Made by a program: the position numbers and the translations under genes. The notes below the pieces were generated by a model. The model ran no database searches, had not been told where the DNA came from, and saw only the letters and a list, made by a program, of their open reading frames with translations. 58,701 nucleotides of DNA, taken from positions 1 to 58,701 of the forward strand of contig JAHBYZ010000017.1 in assembly GCA_019635695.1 (NCBI GenBank), given 5' to 3'. This document shows positions 7,525-14,957 of the stretch, one piece after another. The number at the start of each line of letters is the position of its first letter. Position 1 is the stretch's first letter. This DNA comes from Rhizobiaceae bacterium (GTDB lineage Bacteria; Pseudomonadota; Alphaproteobacteria; Rhizobiales; Rhizobiaceae).

Positions 7525-9978
7525 ATGTCGTCCGCCATCACGCGATCCTACCTGCGCAGCAGACTGCTGTTCATCTTGTTGGGTTTCGTGGCGGCGGTCG
7601 GCTGCGGCGCGGGCTTTATCCTGTGGCAGGCTGAAAAGGCCAAGATCGACGTCGAGTTCGCCGAGCTGGTGCGTTACACGGCCGACGCCGTCGACGACGT
7701 GCTCTATCATGCGCTGCAGCTGGACAATTCGCGCATCATCGCCGACGCCGGCAAACAGCGTGCGGCCGTCGAGGCCGTCCGCAAGGACCTGCACGCCGCG
7801 ATCGGGCGCCTCAACGAATCCTACGACGCCATGCGGCTGTCTTCGGGCGACACGATGGGGCGCGGCGAAAGCACCTTGATCGCCGAGGAGGAAGCCGCCG
7901 CCGCGGGCCAGGTGGTCCAGAACGCGGCGCTGGCGCGGGTTGCCGGTCTGCCGATGCCGGCGGCGGTGCTCGAGCTCTGGGAAGGCTCGCTGCGCGCCGA
8001 CATCAAGGAGGTGCTGACCCACGCAGACCGCCTCGACATATTCACCGACTTCTCCCTGCCGGTGGCCCAGCGCGTTTTCACCGCTCTCCACGCGGTTGCG
8101 ACCGAGCGTGTGCGGCCGAACCTTGCCACTACCCTGGACCGGCTAGACGCTGGCATGGCCCGCAGCTGGGGCATGCTGCAATGGACGCTTTCGCTCGTCG
8201 CGCTGACCATCATGGTGATCGGCGCGCTTGTCGGCCTGCGCGTGTTCGAGCCGATGGCCCGAAATATCGAAGACGCCCACCGCAATCTCCAAGACGCCAA
8301 GGAATCGGTCGAGCAGGCGCGCATAAAGGCGGAATCCGCCGACCGCGCCAAGTCGGAATTCCTCGCCAATATGAGCCACGAGATCAGGACGCCGATGAAC
8401 GGCGTGCTCGGCATGGCCGAGCTACTGGCGCGCACGGCGCTCGACGCGCGGCAATCGATGTTCGTCGACGTGATCGTCAAGTCGGGCAATGCGCTGCTGA
8501 CCATCATCAACGACATCCTCGATTTCTCGAAGATCGACGCCGGCCAGCTCGTGCTCGACCCCGCGCCGTTCCGCATCGGCGAGGCGGTCGAGGACGTCGC
8601 CACGCTGGTCTCGACGAAGGTCGCCGAGAAGGATCTGGAACTGATCGTACGCGTCGATCCGGGCCTGCCGCTTTCGGTGATCGGCGACGTCGGCCGCTTC
8701 CGCCAGGTGACGACGAACCTCGTCGGCAATGCGGTGAAATTCACAGAGCGCGGCCACGTGCTGGTCGATATCTCCGGCACGCCGCGCGACGACGGCGCGA
8801 TCCTGGTGAAGGTCACCGTGGAGGACACAGGCATCGGCATTCCCGCCGACAAGCTCGGCAGCGTCTTCGACAAGTTCGCGCAGGTGGACGCCTCGTCCAC
8901 CCGCCGCCACGAGGGCACCGGGCTGGGCCTCGCCATCGCCTCCCGCCTCGTGGCGCTGATGGGCGGCGAGATCGGCGCGCAGAGCACGCTCGGCAAGGGC
9001 TCGACCTTCTGGTTCACAGCCGTGTTTCCCGTCGACCACAGTGCCGAGAAGCCGAAGCCGATCCCGCTCGACGTCACCGGCGCGCGCATCCTCGCCATCG
9101 ACGACAACCCGATCAACCGCCAGATCATAACGGAGCAGCTGAAGAGCTGGGGCTTCGACTGCGCGGCGGCCGAAAGCGGCCGCATGGGGCTCGCCTTCCT
9201 CGACAAGGCGGCCGAACTGGGCGCGGCGATCGACTGCGTCATTCTCGATTTCCAGATGCCGGACATGAATGGCGGCGAGGTTGCGAAGGCGATCCGCGCC
9301 GCACCCGCCACCCGCGACACGCCGATCGTGCTGCTGACCTCCGTCGACCAGGTCAACGTCTCGCGCATGGCTGCCGAATGCGGCGTCACGGCCCAGCTCA
9401 ACAAGCCCGCGCGCTCGTCCGCGCTGCTGGAGACGATCGTGTCGGCCATGCAGACGGTGCGTTCGGAGCGCATGCGCCGCGCCGGCGCGGAGATGCCGGC
9501 AGCGCCGGTTACGCCGATCCGCAAGGCGCTGACGCCGGCGCCAGAGAGCCGCATCTCGGCCGCGACGCTGCGGGCCGCGACGTCCACGCTCGACGTATTG
9601 ATCGCCGAGGACAACGAGGTGAACCAGCTGGTGTTCAGCCAGATCCTCGACGGCCTCGGCCTCGTTTACCGCATCGCCTCCAATGGCCGCACGGCGGTGG
9701 AGCTGCACCGCACGCTGAAGCCACGCGTCATCCTGATGGACGTGTCGATGCCGGAAATGAACGGGCTGGAAGCGACCCGCGCCATCCGCGAGGCCGAGAC
9801 CACGACCGGCCAGCATACGCCGATCATCGGCATTACCGCTCATGCGCTGAAGGGCGACCGCGAACGCTGTATCGAGGCCGGCATGGACGACTATCTGTCC
9901 AAGCCGGTGTCGCCCGCCAAGCTCCAGCTCAAGCTGGAAACCTGGATGGGCGCGCCCGACATGGCGATGACGGCGTAG
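7525..9978 (+). CDS. Hybrid sensor histidine kinase with two receiver domains
   Basis: An 817-residue membrane kinase. Membrane spans are at about residues 8-32 and 215-240 and enclose a roughly 180-residue helical periplasmic sensor. The HisKA domain has its phospho-His at 285 ([10 protein letters not shown]). The ATPase domain shows an N-box (NLVGNAVKF), VEDTGIGIP and GTGLGLAI. Receiver 1 has Asp575 (VILDFQMPD) and receiver 2 has Asp739 ([10 protein letters not shown]). There is no Hpt domain, so a separate phosphotransferase is implied. The start follows GGAG at 7510-7513; an upstream Met (7492) is less likely. No partner regulator is adjacent. A CtrA box upstream suggests cell-cycle expression. 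Confidence 0.92.
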   Translation: MSSAITRSYLRSRLLFILLGFVAAVGCGAGFILWQAEKAKIDVEFAELVRYTADAVDDVLYHALQLDNSRIIADAGKQRAAVEAVRKDLHAAIGRLNESYDAMRLSSGDTMGRGESTLIAEEEAAAAGQVVQNAALARVAGLPMPAAVLELWEGSLRADIKEVLTHADRLDIFTDFSLPVAQRVFTALHAVATERVRPNLATTLDRLDAGMARSWGMLQWTLSLVALTIMVIGALVGLRVFEPMARNIEDAHRNLQDAKESVEQARIKAESADRAKSEFLANMSHEIRTPMNGVLGMAELLARTALDARQSMFVDVIVKSGNALLTIINDILDFSKIDAGQLVLDPAPFRIGEAVEDVATLVSTKVAEKDLELIVRVDPGLPLSVIGDVGRFRQVTTNLVGNAVKFTERGHVLVDISGTPRDDGAILVKVTVEDTGIGIPADKLGSVFDKFAQVDASSTRRHEGTGLGLAIASRLVALMGGEIGAQSTLGKGSTFWFTAVFPVDHSAEKPKPIPLDVTGARILAIDDNPINRQIITEQLKSWGFDCAAAESGRMGLAFLDKAAELGAAIDCVILDFQMPDMNGGEVAKAIRAAPATRDTPIVLLTSVDQVNVSRMAAECGVTAQLNKPARSSALLETIVSAMQTVRSERMRRAGAEMPAAPVTPIRKALTPAPESRISAATLRAATSTLDVLIAEDNEVNQLVFSQILDGLGLVYRIASNGRTAVELHRTLKPRVILMDVSMPEMNGLEATRAIREAETTTGQHTPIIGITAHALKGDRERCIEAGMDDYLSKPVSPAKLQLKLETWMGAPDMAMTA

Positions 9979-9997
9979 CGCTTCGACGCTGCGGCAT

Positions 9998-10600
9998 CTA
10001 GGCTGCCTCGGCCTCCCGCATCCGCGCCGCGATCCCTGCAATCTGGGCGTCGAACTTGCTGCGGCGGGTGGCGACGTCGTCGGACCATGCGCTGAAACGA
10101 TCCAGCAGCGGCAGGAATGCGGCAAGCTCCGCCTCGCTCCATTCCGACAGGAAGTCGCCCATCAGCAGCGCCTTGTATTCCTTGACGGCCTCCACCGCCG
10201 CCGCGCCGCGCTCCGTCAGCGTCACCACGGCGCGCCGCGCGTCGGCCTGCGAGACGCCGCGCCGCGCATAGCCGCGCTCGACCATCTCGGCGACGATGCG
10301 GCTGGCGCGCGAGGGATCGATGGAAAGCCGCTCGGCCACCGTTCCGACCGTCGTCTCGCCCGCAGCCGCATCGCCGAACTCGCTCTCCGCGCCCTCGATG
10401 GCGAACAGCACGTCGAGCGTCTGCAGGTCGAGATCGATGCCGAGGTCGGCCAGCGCGATCTGGCCCAGCTCGCGCCGCGCGGCGCGCCTGCGCCAGCGCT
10501 GCAGCACGGCGTCGATCCTGGCCATGGCCGCAACGGCCGGCGCACTGATGCCGGCGCGGCCGAGCCGCGTGCCGATCTCGCCTTGCCTGTGCTTCGTCAT
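9998..10600 (-). CDS. MarR-family transcriptional regulator
   Basis: A 200-residue regulator with a winged helix: TVGTVAERLSIDPSRASRIVAEMVERGYARRGVSQADARRAVVTLTERG starts near residue 85, where the recognition helix (DPSRASRIV) and the wing (DARRAVV) are clear. Flanking helices form the dimer interface. It is divergent from a DHA2 drug exporter, the classic arrangement for a pump repressor. A perfect inverted repeat lies 18 bp upstream of its start. It is convergent with the hybrid kinase (19-bp gap). Confidence 0.9.
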   Translation of the reverse strand: MTKHRQGEIGTRLGRAGISAPAVAAMARIDAVLQRWRRRAARRELGQIALADLGIDLDLQTLDVLFAIEGAESEFGDAAAGETTVGTVAERLSIDPSRASRIVAEMVERGYARRGVSQADARRAVVTLTERGAAAVEAVKEYKALLMGDFLSEWSEAELAAFLPLLDRFSAWSDDVATRRSKFDAQIAGIAARMREAEAA

Positions 10601-10618
10601 GTTCCGCTCCCGGCGAAA

Positions 10619-10641
10619 ATATATGTCATTCGCACATATAT
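10619..10641. promoter_or_regulatory. MarR operator between regulator and pump
   Basis: A perfect 8-bp inverted repeat, ATATATGT-N7-ACATATAT, lies in the divergent gap. It is immediately upstream of the pump's -35 element and close to the regulator's own start, so it can control both. Its A/T content contrasts with the surrounding GC-rich DNA. Confidence 0.65.
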
Positions 10642-10645
10642 GCCA

Positions 10646-10674
10646 TTGACATGGATTTGCTGCAAGCAGATATA
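10646..10674 (+). promoter_or_regulatory. Sigma-70-type promoter of the DHA2 pump
   Basis: A perfect -35 TTGACA (10646-10651), 17-bp spacer and GATATA (10669-10674). The MarR operator abuts the -35. The predicted transcript start near 10681 leaves a leader of about 90 nt before the pump. Confidence 0.6.
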
Positions 10675-10723
10675 GGAGCGGTTCCCTGCCGCCGCCAAGC
10701 TCCTCCCGGGCGACGACGAGAGC

Positions 10724-10750
10724 GGCCCCGACCCATAGGCGGGGCCTTTT
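10724..10750 (+). terminator. Terminator-like hairpin in the pump leader (possible attenuator)
   Basis: A 7-bp perfect stem GGCCCCG (10724-10730) and CGGGGCC (10740-10746) is followed directly by TTTT. It lies between the promoter and the pump ATG at 10771. Upstream, AGGAGC (10674-10679) can pair with GCTCCT (10699-10704). An intrinsic terminator inside the leader of its own gene suggests conditional read-through. Confidence 0.45.
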
Positions 10751-10770
10751 CGCGTTTGAAGGATTGCATC

Positions 10771-12375
10771 ATGTCTGCCCAACCAATTCCGGGCCAACCC
10801 ATTGCAGGCCAACCAACGCCGGGCGAGCACCAGCCGCGCGTCGGCCTCGTCATCGGCGCCGTCGCCGCCACGCTGTTGCTGGCCTCGCTCGGCCAGACCA
10901 TCGTGTCGACGGCGCTGCCGACAATCGTCTCCGACCTCGGCGGCCTCGACCACCTGTCGTGGGTCGTCATCGCCTACCTGCTGGCCTCGACCGTAGTGGC
11001 GCCGGTCTACGGCAAGCTCGGCGACCTCTACGGCCGCAAGGTGGTGCTGCAGGTTGCGATCCTGATCTTCCTTATTGGCGCCGCACTATCGGCCTTCGCC
11101 TCGTCGATGACCTTCCTGATTGCCGCCCGCGCCCTGCAGGGGCTCGGCGGCGGCGGCCTGATGGTCGTCGCCATGACCGTGGTGGCCGACGTCATACCGC
11201 CGCGCCAGCGTGGCAAGGTACAGGGCGTGTTCGGCGGCGTCTTCGGCGTCTCCACCGTCATCGGCCCGCTGCTCGGCGGCTTCATCGTCGAGCATTTTTC
11301 CTGGCACTGGATCTTCCTGGTCAACCTGCCGGTCGGCATTGCCGCTCTGGCGGTTATCGCCGCCGCGCTGCCCGCGCGGGCCGAGCGCATCGAGCACTCG
11401 ATCGACTATGCCGGCTTCGCGCTGCTGACCGGCTCGCTCTCGGCGATCGTGCTCTTCACCAGCCTGGGCGGCAACACCTTCGCCTGGACGGACCCAATGA
11501 TGATCGGCCTCGCCGTCGCCGCGCCGGTACTGCTGGCCCTGTTCGTCTGGGTCGAGTCGCGCGCCAAGGAGCCGGTGCTGCCGCTGAAGCTGTTCCGCAA
11601 CAACACTTTCGTGGTGACCAACGCAGTCGGCTTCATCGTCGGCCTGGCGATGTTCGGCTCGATCACCTTCCTGCCGCTTTACCTGCAGATCGCCAAGGGC
11701 GTGAGCCCGACCGAATCCGGTCTGCAGCTGCTGCCGATGATGATCGGCCTCATCGGCGCCTCGACGCTGTCGGGCACTATCATGAGCCGCACCGGCCACT
11801 ATCGCTGGCTGCCGATCGCTTCGACGGCGCTGCTCGTCGTCGGCCTGCTTCTGCTCGGCACGATGCAGATCGCCACGCCCGACTGGCAGGTGGGCATCTA
11901 CATGTTCCTCGTCGGCCTCGGCATCGGCCCGACCATGAGTGTCGGCGTCACCGCCAGCCAGAACGCGGTCGAGCGCTCCATGGTCGGCGTCGCCACCGCG
12001 GGGACGACCATGTTCCGCCAGATCGGCGGCTCCATCGGCATCTCGGTGTTCGGCGCCATCTTCTCCAACCGGCTGGCGGCGGAACTGGGCGGTCTCGGCG
12101 GCGGACATGCCGGGGGTTCGGGAGCTTTCAACCGCGACATGATTGCGGCCCTGCCGGAACCGGTCAGGGAGACGGTGCTCAACGCCTTCGCCAGCGCGCT
12201 GCACCCCGTGTTCTTTGTCGCGGCGGCGGCCGGCGTGATCGCCTTCGCAGTCAGCTTCCTGCTCAAGGAGATCCCGCTTTCCAACGTGGTACGCAAGGAG
12301 CCGGAGGCGGAGATCGCCGCGGAGGAGGCCGGCGCCGCCGCCGTCGCCGCCGCACCGGCCTATCCGAGCCGTTGA
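10771..12375 (+). CDS. DHA2-family (EmrB/QacA-like) MFS drug exporter
   Basis: A 534-residue proton-coupled multidrug antiporter with about 14 membrane helices. Family motif C-like sequence TALPTIVSDLGG and the loop motif GKLGDLYGRK (motif A) are in the first 90 residues. An Ala/Glu-rich cytoplasmic tail ends the protein. The start at 10771 is supported by GAAGGA at 10758-10763. The frame is open in phase back to 10651, which could encode a leader extension, but that segment is Pro/Arg-rich and not membrane-like. Probable repression by the divergent MarR protein. Confidence 0.92.
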   Translation: MSAQPIPGQPIAGQPTPGEHQPRVGLVIGAVAATLLLASLGQTIVSTALPTIVSDLGGLDHLSWVVIAYLLASTVVAPVYGKLGDLYGRKVVLQVAILIFLIGAALSAFASSMTFLIAARALQGLGGGGLMVVAMTVVADVIPPRQRGKVQGVFGGVFGVSTVIGPLLGGFIVEHFSWHWIFLVNLPVGIAALAVIAAALPARAERIEHSIDYAGFALLTGSLSAIVLFTSLGGNTFAWTDPMMIGLAVAAPVLLALFVWVESRAKEPVLPLKLFRNNTFVVTNAVGFIVGLAMFGSITFLPLYLQIAKGVSPTESGLQLLPMMIGLIGASTLSGTIMSRTGHYRWLPIASTALLVVGLLLLGTMQIATPDWQVGIYMFLVGLGIGPTMSVGVTASQNAVERSMVGVATAGTTMFRQIGGSIGISVFGAIFSNRLAAELGGLGGGHAGGSGAFNRDMIAALPEPVRETVLNAFASALHPVFFVAAAAGVIAFAVSFLLKEIPLSNVVRKEPEAEIAAEEAGAAAVAAAPAYPSR

Positions 12376-12381
12376 AACGCA

Positions 12382-12404
12382 GGAGGCGGCGTCAGGCCGC
12401 CTCC
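12382..12404. terminator. Hairpin between convergent pump and cupin genes
   Basis: A perfect 9-bp stem GGAGGCGGC/GCCGCCTCC with a 5-nt loop overlaps the cupin stop codon. No T-tract follows on either strand, so it may only stabilise transcript ends. Confidence 0.35.
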
Positions 12405-12742
12405 GCCCCCGTGAATTCCTGCACGATGCGGTCGCTGGCGTGGATACACACCACGTCGAGCCGCGTGTCGCCGATGTTGCGGAAGCCGTGCGGCTTGCCG
12501 GCCTCGGCGACCACCGTGTCGCCCGCCCCGGCCTCGATCACCTCGCCATCAACGGTGAACCGCGCCCGCCCGGAGCGGATGATCCACGTCTCCGGATAGG
12601 GATGAACGTGCAGGTCGACGGACTGGCCCGGCGCGTAGTCGACCGCAAAGAACGAGATCGGCGTGCCGTGGTCGGCGCCCTCGAACTTGACGGTCTTGCT
12701 GACGCCCTCCGGGCGCGGCTCGAAACGAACGATCTTCGGCAT
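12392..12742 (-). CDS. Small cupin-domain protein
   Basis: A 116-residue single-domain cupin. Motif 1 resembles G-X5-HXH-X-E (DLHVHPYPETWIIRSGRARF), and motif 2 ends in GDTVVAEAGKPHGFRN, giving likely metal ligands from the HVH, Glu and the later His. Cytosolic. Such proteins are often small-molecule sensors or isomerases; the substrate is unknown. The start follows GAGGAGA at good spacing. It is divergent from a MarR regulator with shared operator DNA, so probably controlled by that regulator. Confidence 0.85.
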   Translation of the reverse strand: MPKIVRFEPRPEGVSKTVKFEGADHGTPISFFAVDYAPGQSVDLHVHPYPETWIIRSGRARFTVDGEVIEAGAGDTVVAEAGKPHGFRNIGDTRLDVVCIHASDRIVQEFTGAEAA

Positions 12743-12787
12743 AACGGTTCTCCTCGATTGCGGCCGCTGGACGAAGTCGCGGCCGGG

Positions 12788-12842
12788 ATTTATCTTGATA
12801 CGAAGATAGCTTGAATTATCTCGGCGTCAAGATAAATATCTT
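12788..12842. promoter_or_regulatory. Complex inverted-repeat operator, cupin/MarR intergenic
   Basis: A perfect 11-bp inverted repeat ATTTATCTTGA (12788-12798) and TCAAGATAAAT (12827-12837) encloses further copies of the TATCTT half-site. These form TATCTT-N6-AAGATA (12791-12808) and AAGATA-N2-TATCTT (12829-12842). TATCTTGA half-sites are typical of MarR-family operators. It lies in the 124-bp gap between divergent genes. Confidence 0.65.
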
Positions 12843-12866
12843 CACATCGAGACAAAAGGAGTTGCG

Positions 12867-13391
12867 ATGCGTGATTTTGGCTGGGAGACGCCGCGCGAGC
12901 GGCTGCGCGATGCGGTCGACCTGCGCCGCGCGCAATGGGCACACGAACTGCCCGACCTCGACACCGAGCCCATGGCGGTGCTCGGCCGCATCTGGCGCAT
13001 CGCCAACATGCTGGCGCCGGGCATCGAGGCGACGTTCAAGGCGTTCGAGCTGGAACGCGGCGAGTTCGACGTCATCTCGACCATGCGCCGCTCGGGTCCG
13101 CCCTACCGCCTTACGCCGACGGAACTCTACACGATGCTGATGATATCCTCGGGCGGCCTGACTCACCGGCTCGACCGGCTGGAGAAGGCCGGACTTGTCC
13201 GTCGCGAGGCGTCGGAGGCGGACGGCCGCAGCCGTGTCGTCGCGCTGACGGAAAAGGGGATCGAGACGGCGGAAAGGGCCTTCCGCGCCGACATGGCGCA
13301 GGAAGCGGAGACGCTGTCGCGGCTGCCGCCCGAGGACCGGATAGCGCTGGCCGACCTGCTCAGGAAGCTGACGCTGGCGGTCGAAGATTAA
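12867..13391 (+). CDS. MarR-family transcriptional regulator
   Basis: A 174-residue winged-helix regulator. The core LTPTELYTMLMISSGGLTHRLDRLEKAGLVRREASEADGRSRVVALTEKG includes the recognition helix (SGGLTHRLDRLEKAGL) and the wing (DGRSRVV). A long N-terminal helical part likely dimerises. It starts in the same gap as the divergent cupin gene, with AAAGGAG at 12856-12862. The target is probably its own gene plus the cupin via the TATCTT repeats. Confidence 0.88.
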   Translation: MRDFGWETPRERLRDAVDLRRAQWAHELPDLDTEPMAVLGRIWRIANMLAPGIEATFKAFELERGEFDVISTMRRSGPPYRLTPTELYTMLMISSGGLTHRLDRLEKAGLVRREASEADGRSRVVALTEKGIETAERAFRADMAQEAETLSRLPPEDRIALADLLRKLTLAVED

Positions 13392-13410
13392 AGAGAAACA
13401 CCCCCTACAC

Positions 13411-13530
13411 CACGCTTCGCGTGGTCCCCTTCCCCCGTAAACGGGGGAAGAAACGGCGTCGCGGCCGGCCCCGACCTGGATCCTCCCCCGTTTACGGGGG
13501 AGGGGGACCGCCGAAGGCGGGGGAGGGGGC
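13411..13530. repeat. REP-like palindromic intergenic element
   Basis: Four short perfect hairpins occur in 110 bp: CACGC-TTC-GCGTG (13411-13423), CTTCCCCCGT-AA-ACGGGGGAAG (13429-13450), a reverse-complement relative around 13483-13502, and CCGCC-GAA-GGCGG (13508-13520). The two outer hairpins and the two inner hairpins form a nested symmetrical unit. Such elements recur in rhizobial genomes between convergent genes. The copy number elsewhere cannot be checked here. Confidence 0.6.
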
Positions 13531-13541
13531 GTTCGTACCCC

Positions 13542-14942
13542 TCAATACTTCCTACTCTTCACCCACGGCAGCAGCACCAGCCCGAGCGCGAACAGCACGA
13601 TGATCGGCGTCACGCCGAGGCGCTGCGCATCCTGCGCCGACAGGCCGAACGCCTCCGAGGCGAACAGGCCGGTGGCGAAGGCGATCGCCAGCGGCCCGAT
13701 GAACGTCGTGGCGCGGCCCGACAGGGCGTAGAGGCCGAACGCCTCGGTGACCCGCTCGCGCTCGACCTGGTCGACCAGCAGCGTGCGCGACGCCGCCTGC
13801 AGCGACCCGCCGGCGGCGCCGATCAGCGCGCCCGCGATGTAGAAGACGATATCGGGCAGGCTGCTCGCCTGCCCGGGCTCGGCCACCGTCACGAACAGCA
13901 CCTGCGTCTGCGTCGTCGAGATGACGATCAGGCAGGCCAGTGTCAGCAGGATCGCCGACCACGCCACCACCGGACGCGGCCCGAAACGCTGGTCGGCGCG
14001 CCCGCCCAGCCAGGCGCCCACCGCGCCGGTGATGTTGGCGAGGATGCCGAAAATGCCGACCTGGATGATCGACCATCCAAGCACACCCACGGCGTAGATG
14101 CCGCCGAAGGAATAGAGCGCGTTGAGCGCGTCGCGGTAGAACATCGACCCGATCAGGAACGAGAAGTAGCTGCGCTCCTTCGGCAGTCCCTTGATCGTCG
14201 CCCAGAGCTGCCGCAGCCCGCGGCCGATCGCGCCGGCGGATGCGCGCCGCGCGACATCCGGCGTCCAGAAGAACATCGGCAGCGCGAAGACGAGATACCA
14301 CACCGCGGTGAACGGCCCGCTGGCGCGGTCGCCCTCGTGCATCGCCGGGTCGAGCCCGAACAGCGGCGACAGGCCGAGCAAGGTCTTGCCGCTCTCCGGC
14401 GAAGCCGACAGAAGGCCGAGCACGACGACGAGAGTGATGAGGCCACCGACATAGCCCAGTCCCCAGGCGGAGCCGGACAGCCGCCCGAGTTCGGCGCGCG
14501 GCACCAGCGTCGGCATCATGGCGTTGTTGAAGACAGCGGCGAACTCCATGCCGAACACTGCAAGCGCGATCCAGAACAGCACCCAGGTCAGGTCGCTCAT
14601 GCCCGGAGTCGCATACCAAAGCATCCAGCAGCCGATGATGCCGAGCACCGAGAAGCCGGCGATCCACGGCTTGCGCGGCCCGGACGCGTCGGCGATGGCG
14701 CCGAGCACCGGCGACCCGAGCGCGATGAGCAGGCCGCCTATGCCGGTAGCGTAGCCCCACAATTCCTGCCCCTGCGCGGAATTGGCCGCGACATGCGCGG
14801 CGAAATAGGGTCCGAACACGAAGGTGATGATGAGTGTGTGAAATGGCTGCTGCGCCCAGTCGAACAGCATCCAGCCCCAGATGCCTTTCTTCGAGGCGCG
14901 CGTCTCGCCGCCCGCCAGCCCGCCTGCGTCCGTCACAGCCAT
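13542..14942 (-). CDS. UMF1/Atg22-like MFS transporter
   Basis: A 466-residue membrane protein with about 12 helices. The opening WGWMLFDWAQQPFHTLIITFVFGPYFA is diagnostic of the UMF1 (Atg22-like) MFS branch, which in fungi exports vacuolar amino acids; bacterial substrates are mostly unknown. It starts 15 bp after the glutamate dehydrogenase stop on the same strand, so the two are probably co-transcribed, which hints at an amino-acid substrate. An ATG (14942) directly follows an in-frame GTG (14945); GGGGAC lies just upstream. It ends at the REP-like element. Confidence 0.88.
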   Translation of the reverse strand: MAVTDAGGLAGGETRASKKGIWGWMLFDWAQQPFHTLIITFVFGPYFAAHVAANSAQGQELWGYATGIGGLLIALGSPVLGAIADASGPRKPWIAGFSVLGIIGCWMLWYATPGMSDLTWVLFWIALAVFGMEFAAVFNNAMMPTLVPRAELGRLSGSAWGLGYVGGLITLVVVLGLLSASPESGKTLLGLSPLFGLDPAMHEGDRASGPFTAVWYLVFALPMFFWTPDVARRASAGAIGRGLRQLWATIKGLPKERSYFSFLIGSMFYRDALNALYSFGGIYAVGVLGWSIIQVGIFGILANITGAVGAWLGGRADQRFGPRPVVAWSAILLTLACLIVISTTQTQVLFVTVAEPGQASSLPDIVFYIAGALIGAAGGSLQAASRTLLVDQVERERVTEAFGLYALSGRATTFIGPLAIAFATGLFASEAFGLSAQDAQRLGVTPIIVLFALGLVLLPWVKSRKY

Positions 14943-14957
14943 CACGTCCCCCGACCG

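Noticed and set aside
10651..10770. N-terminal extension of the DHA2 pump to 10651
   Set aside because: The extension overlaps the promoter's -35/-10 region, is Pro/Arg-rich, and ATG 10771 has its own ribosome site.
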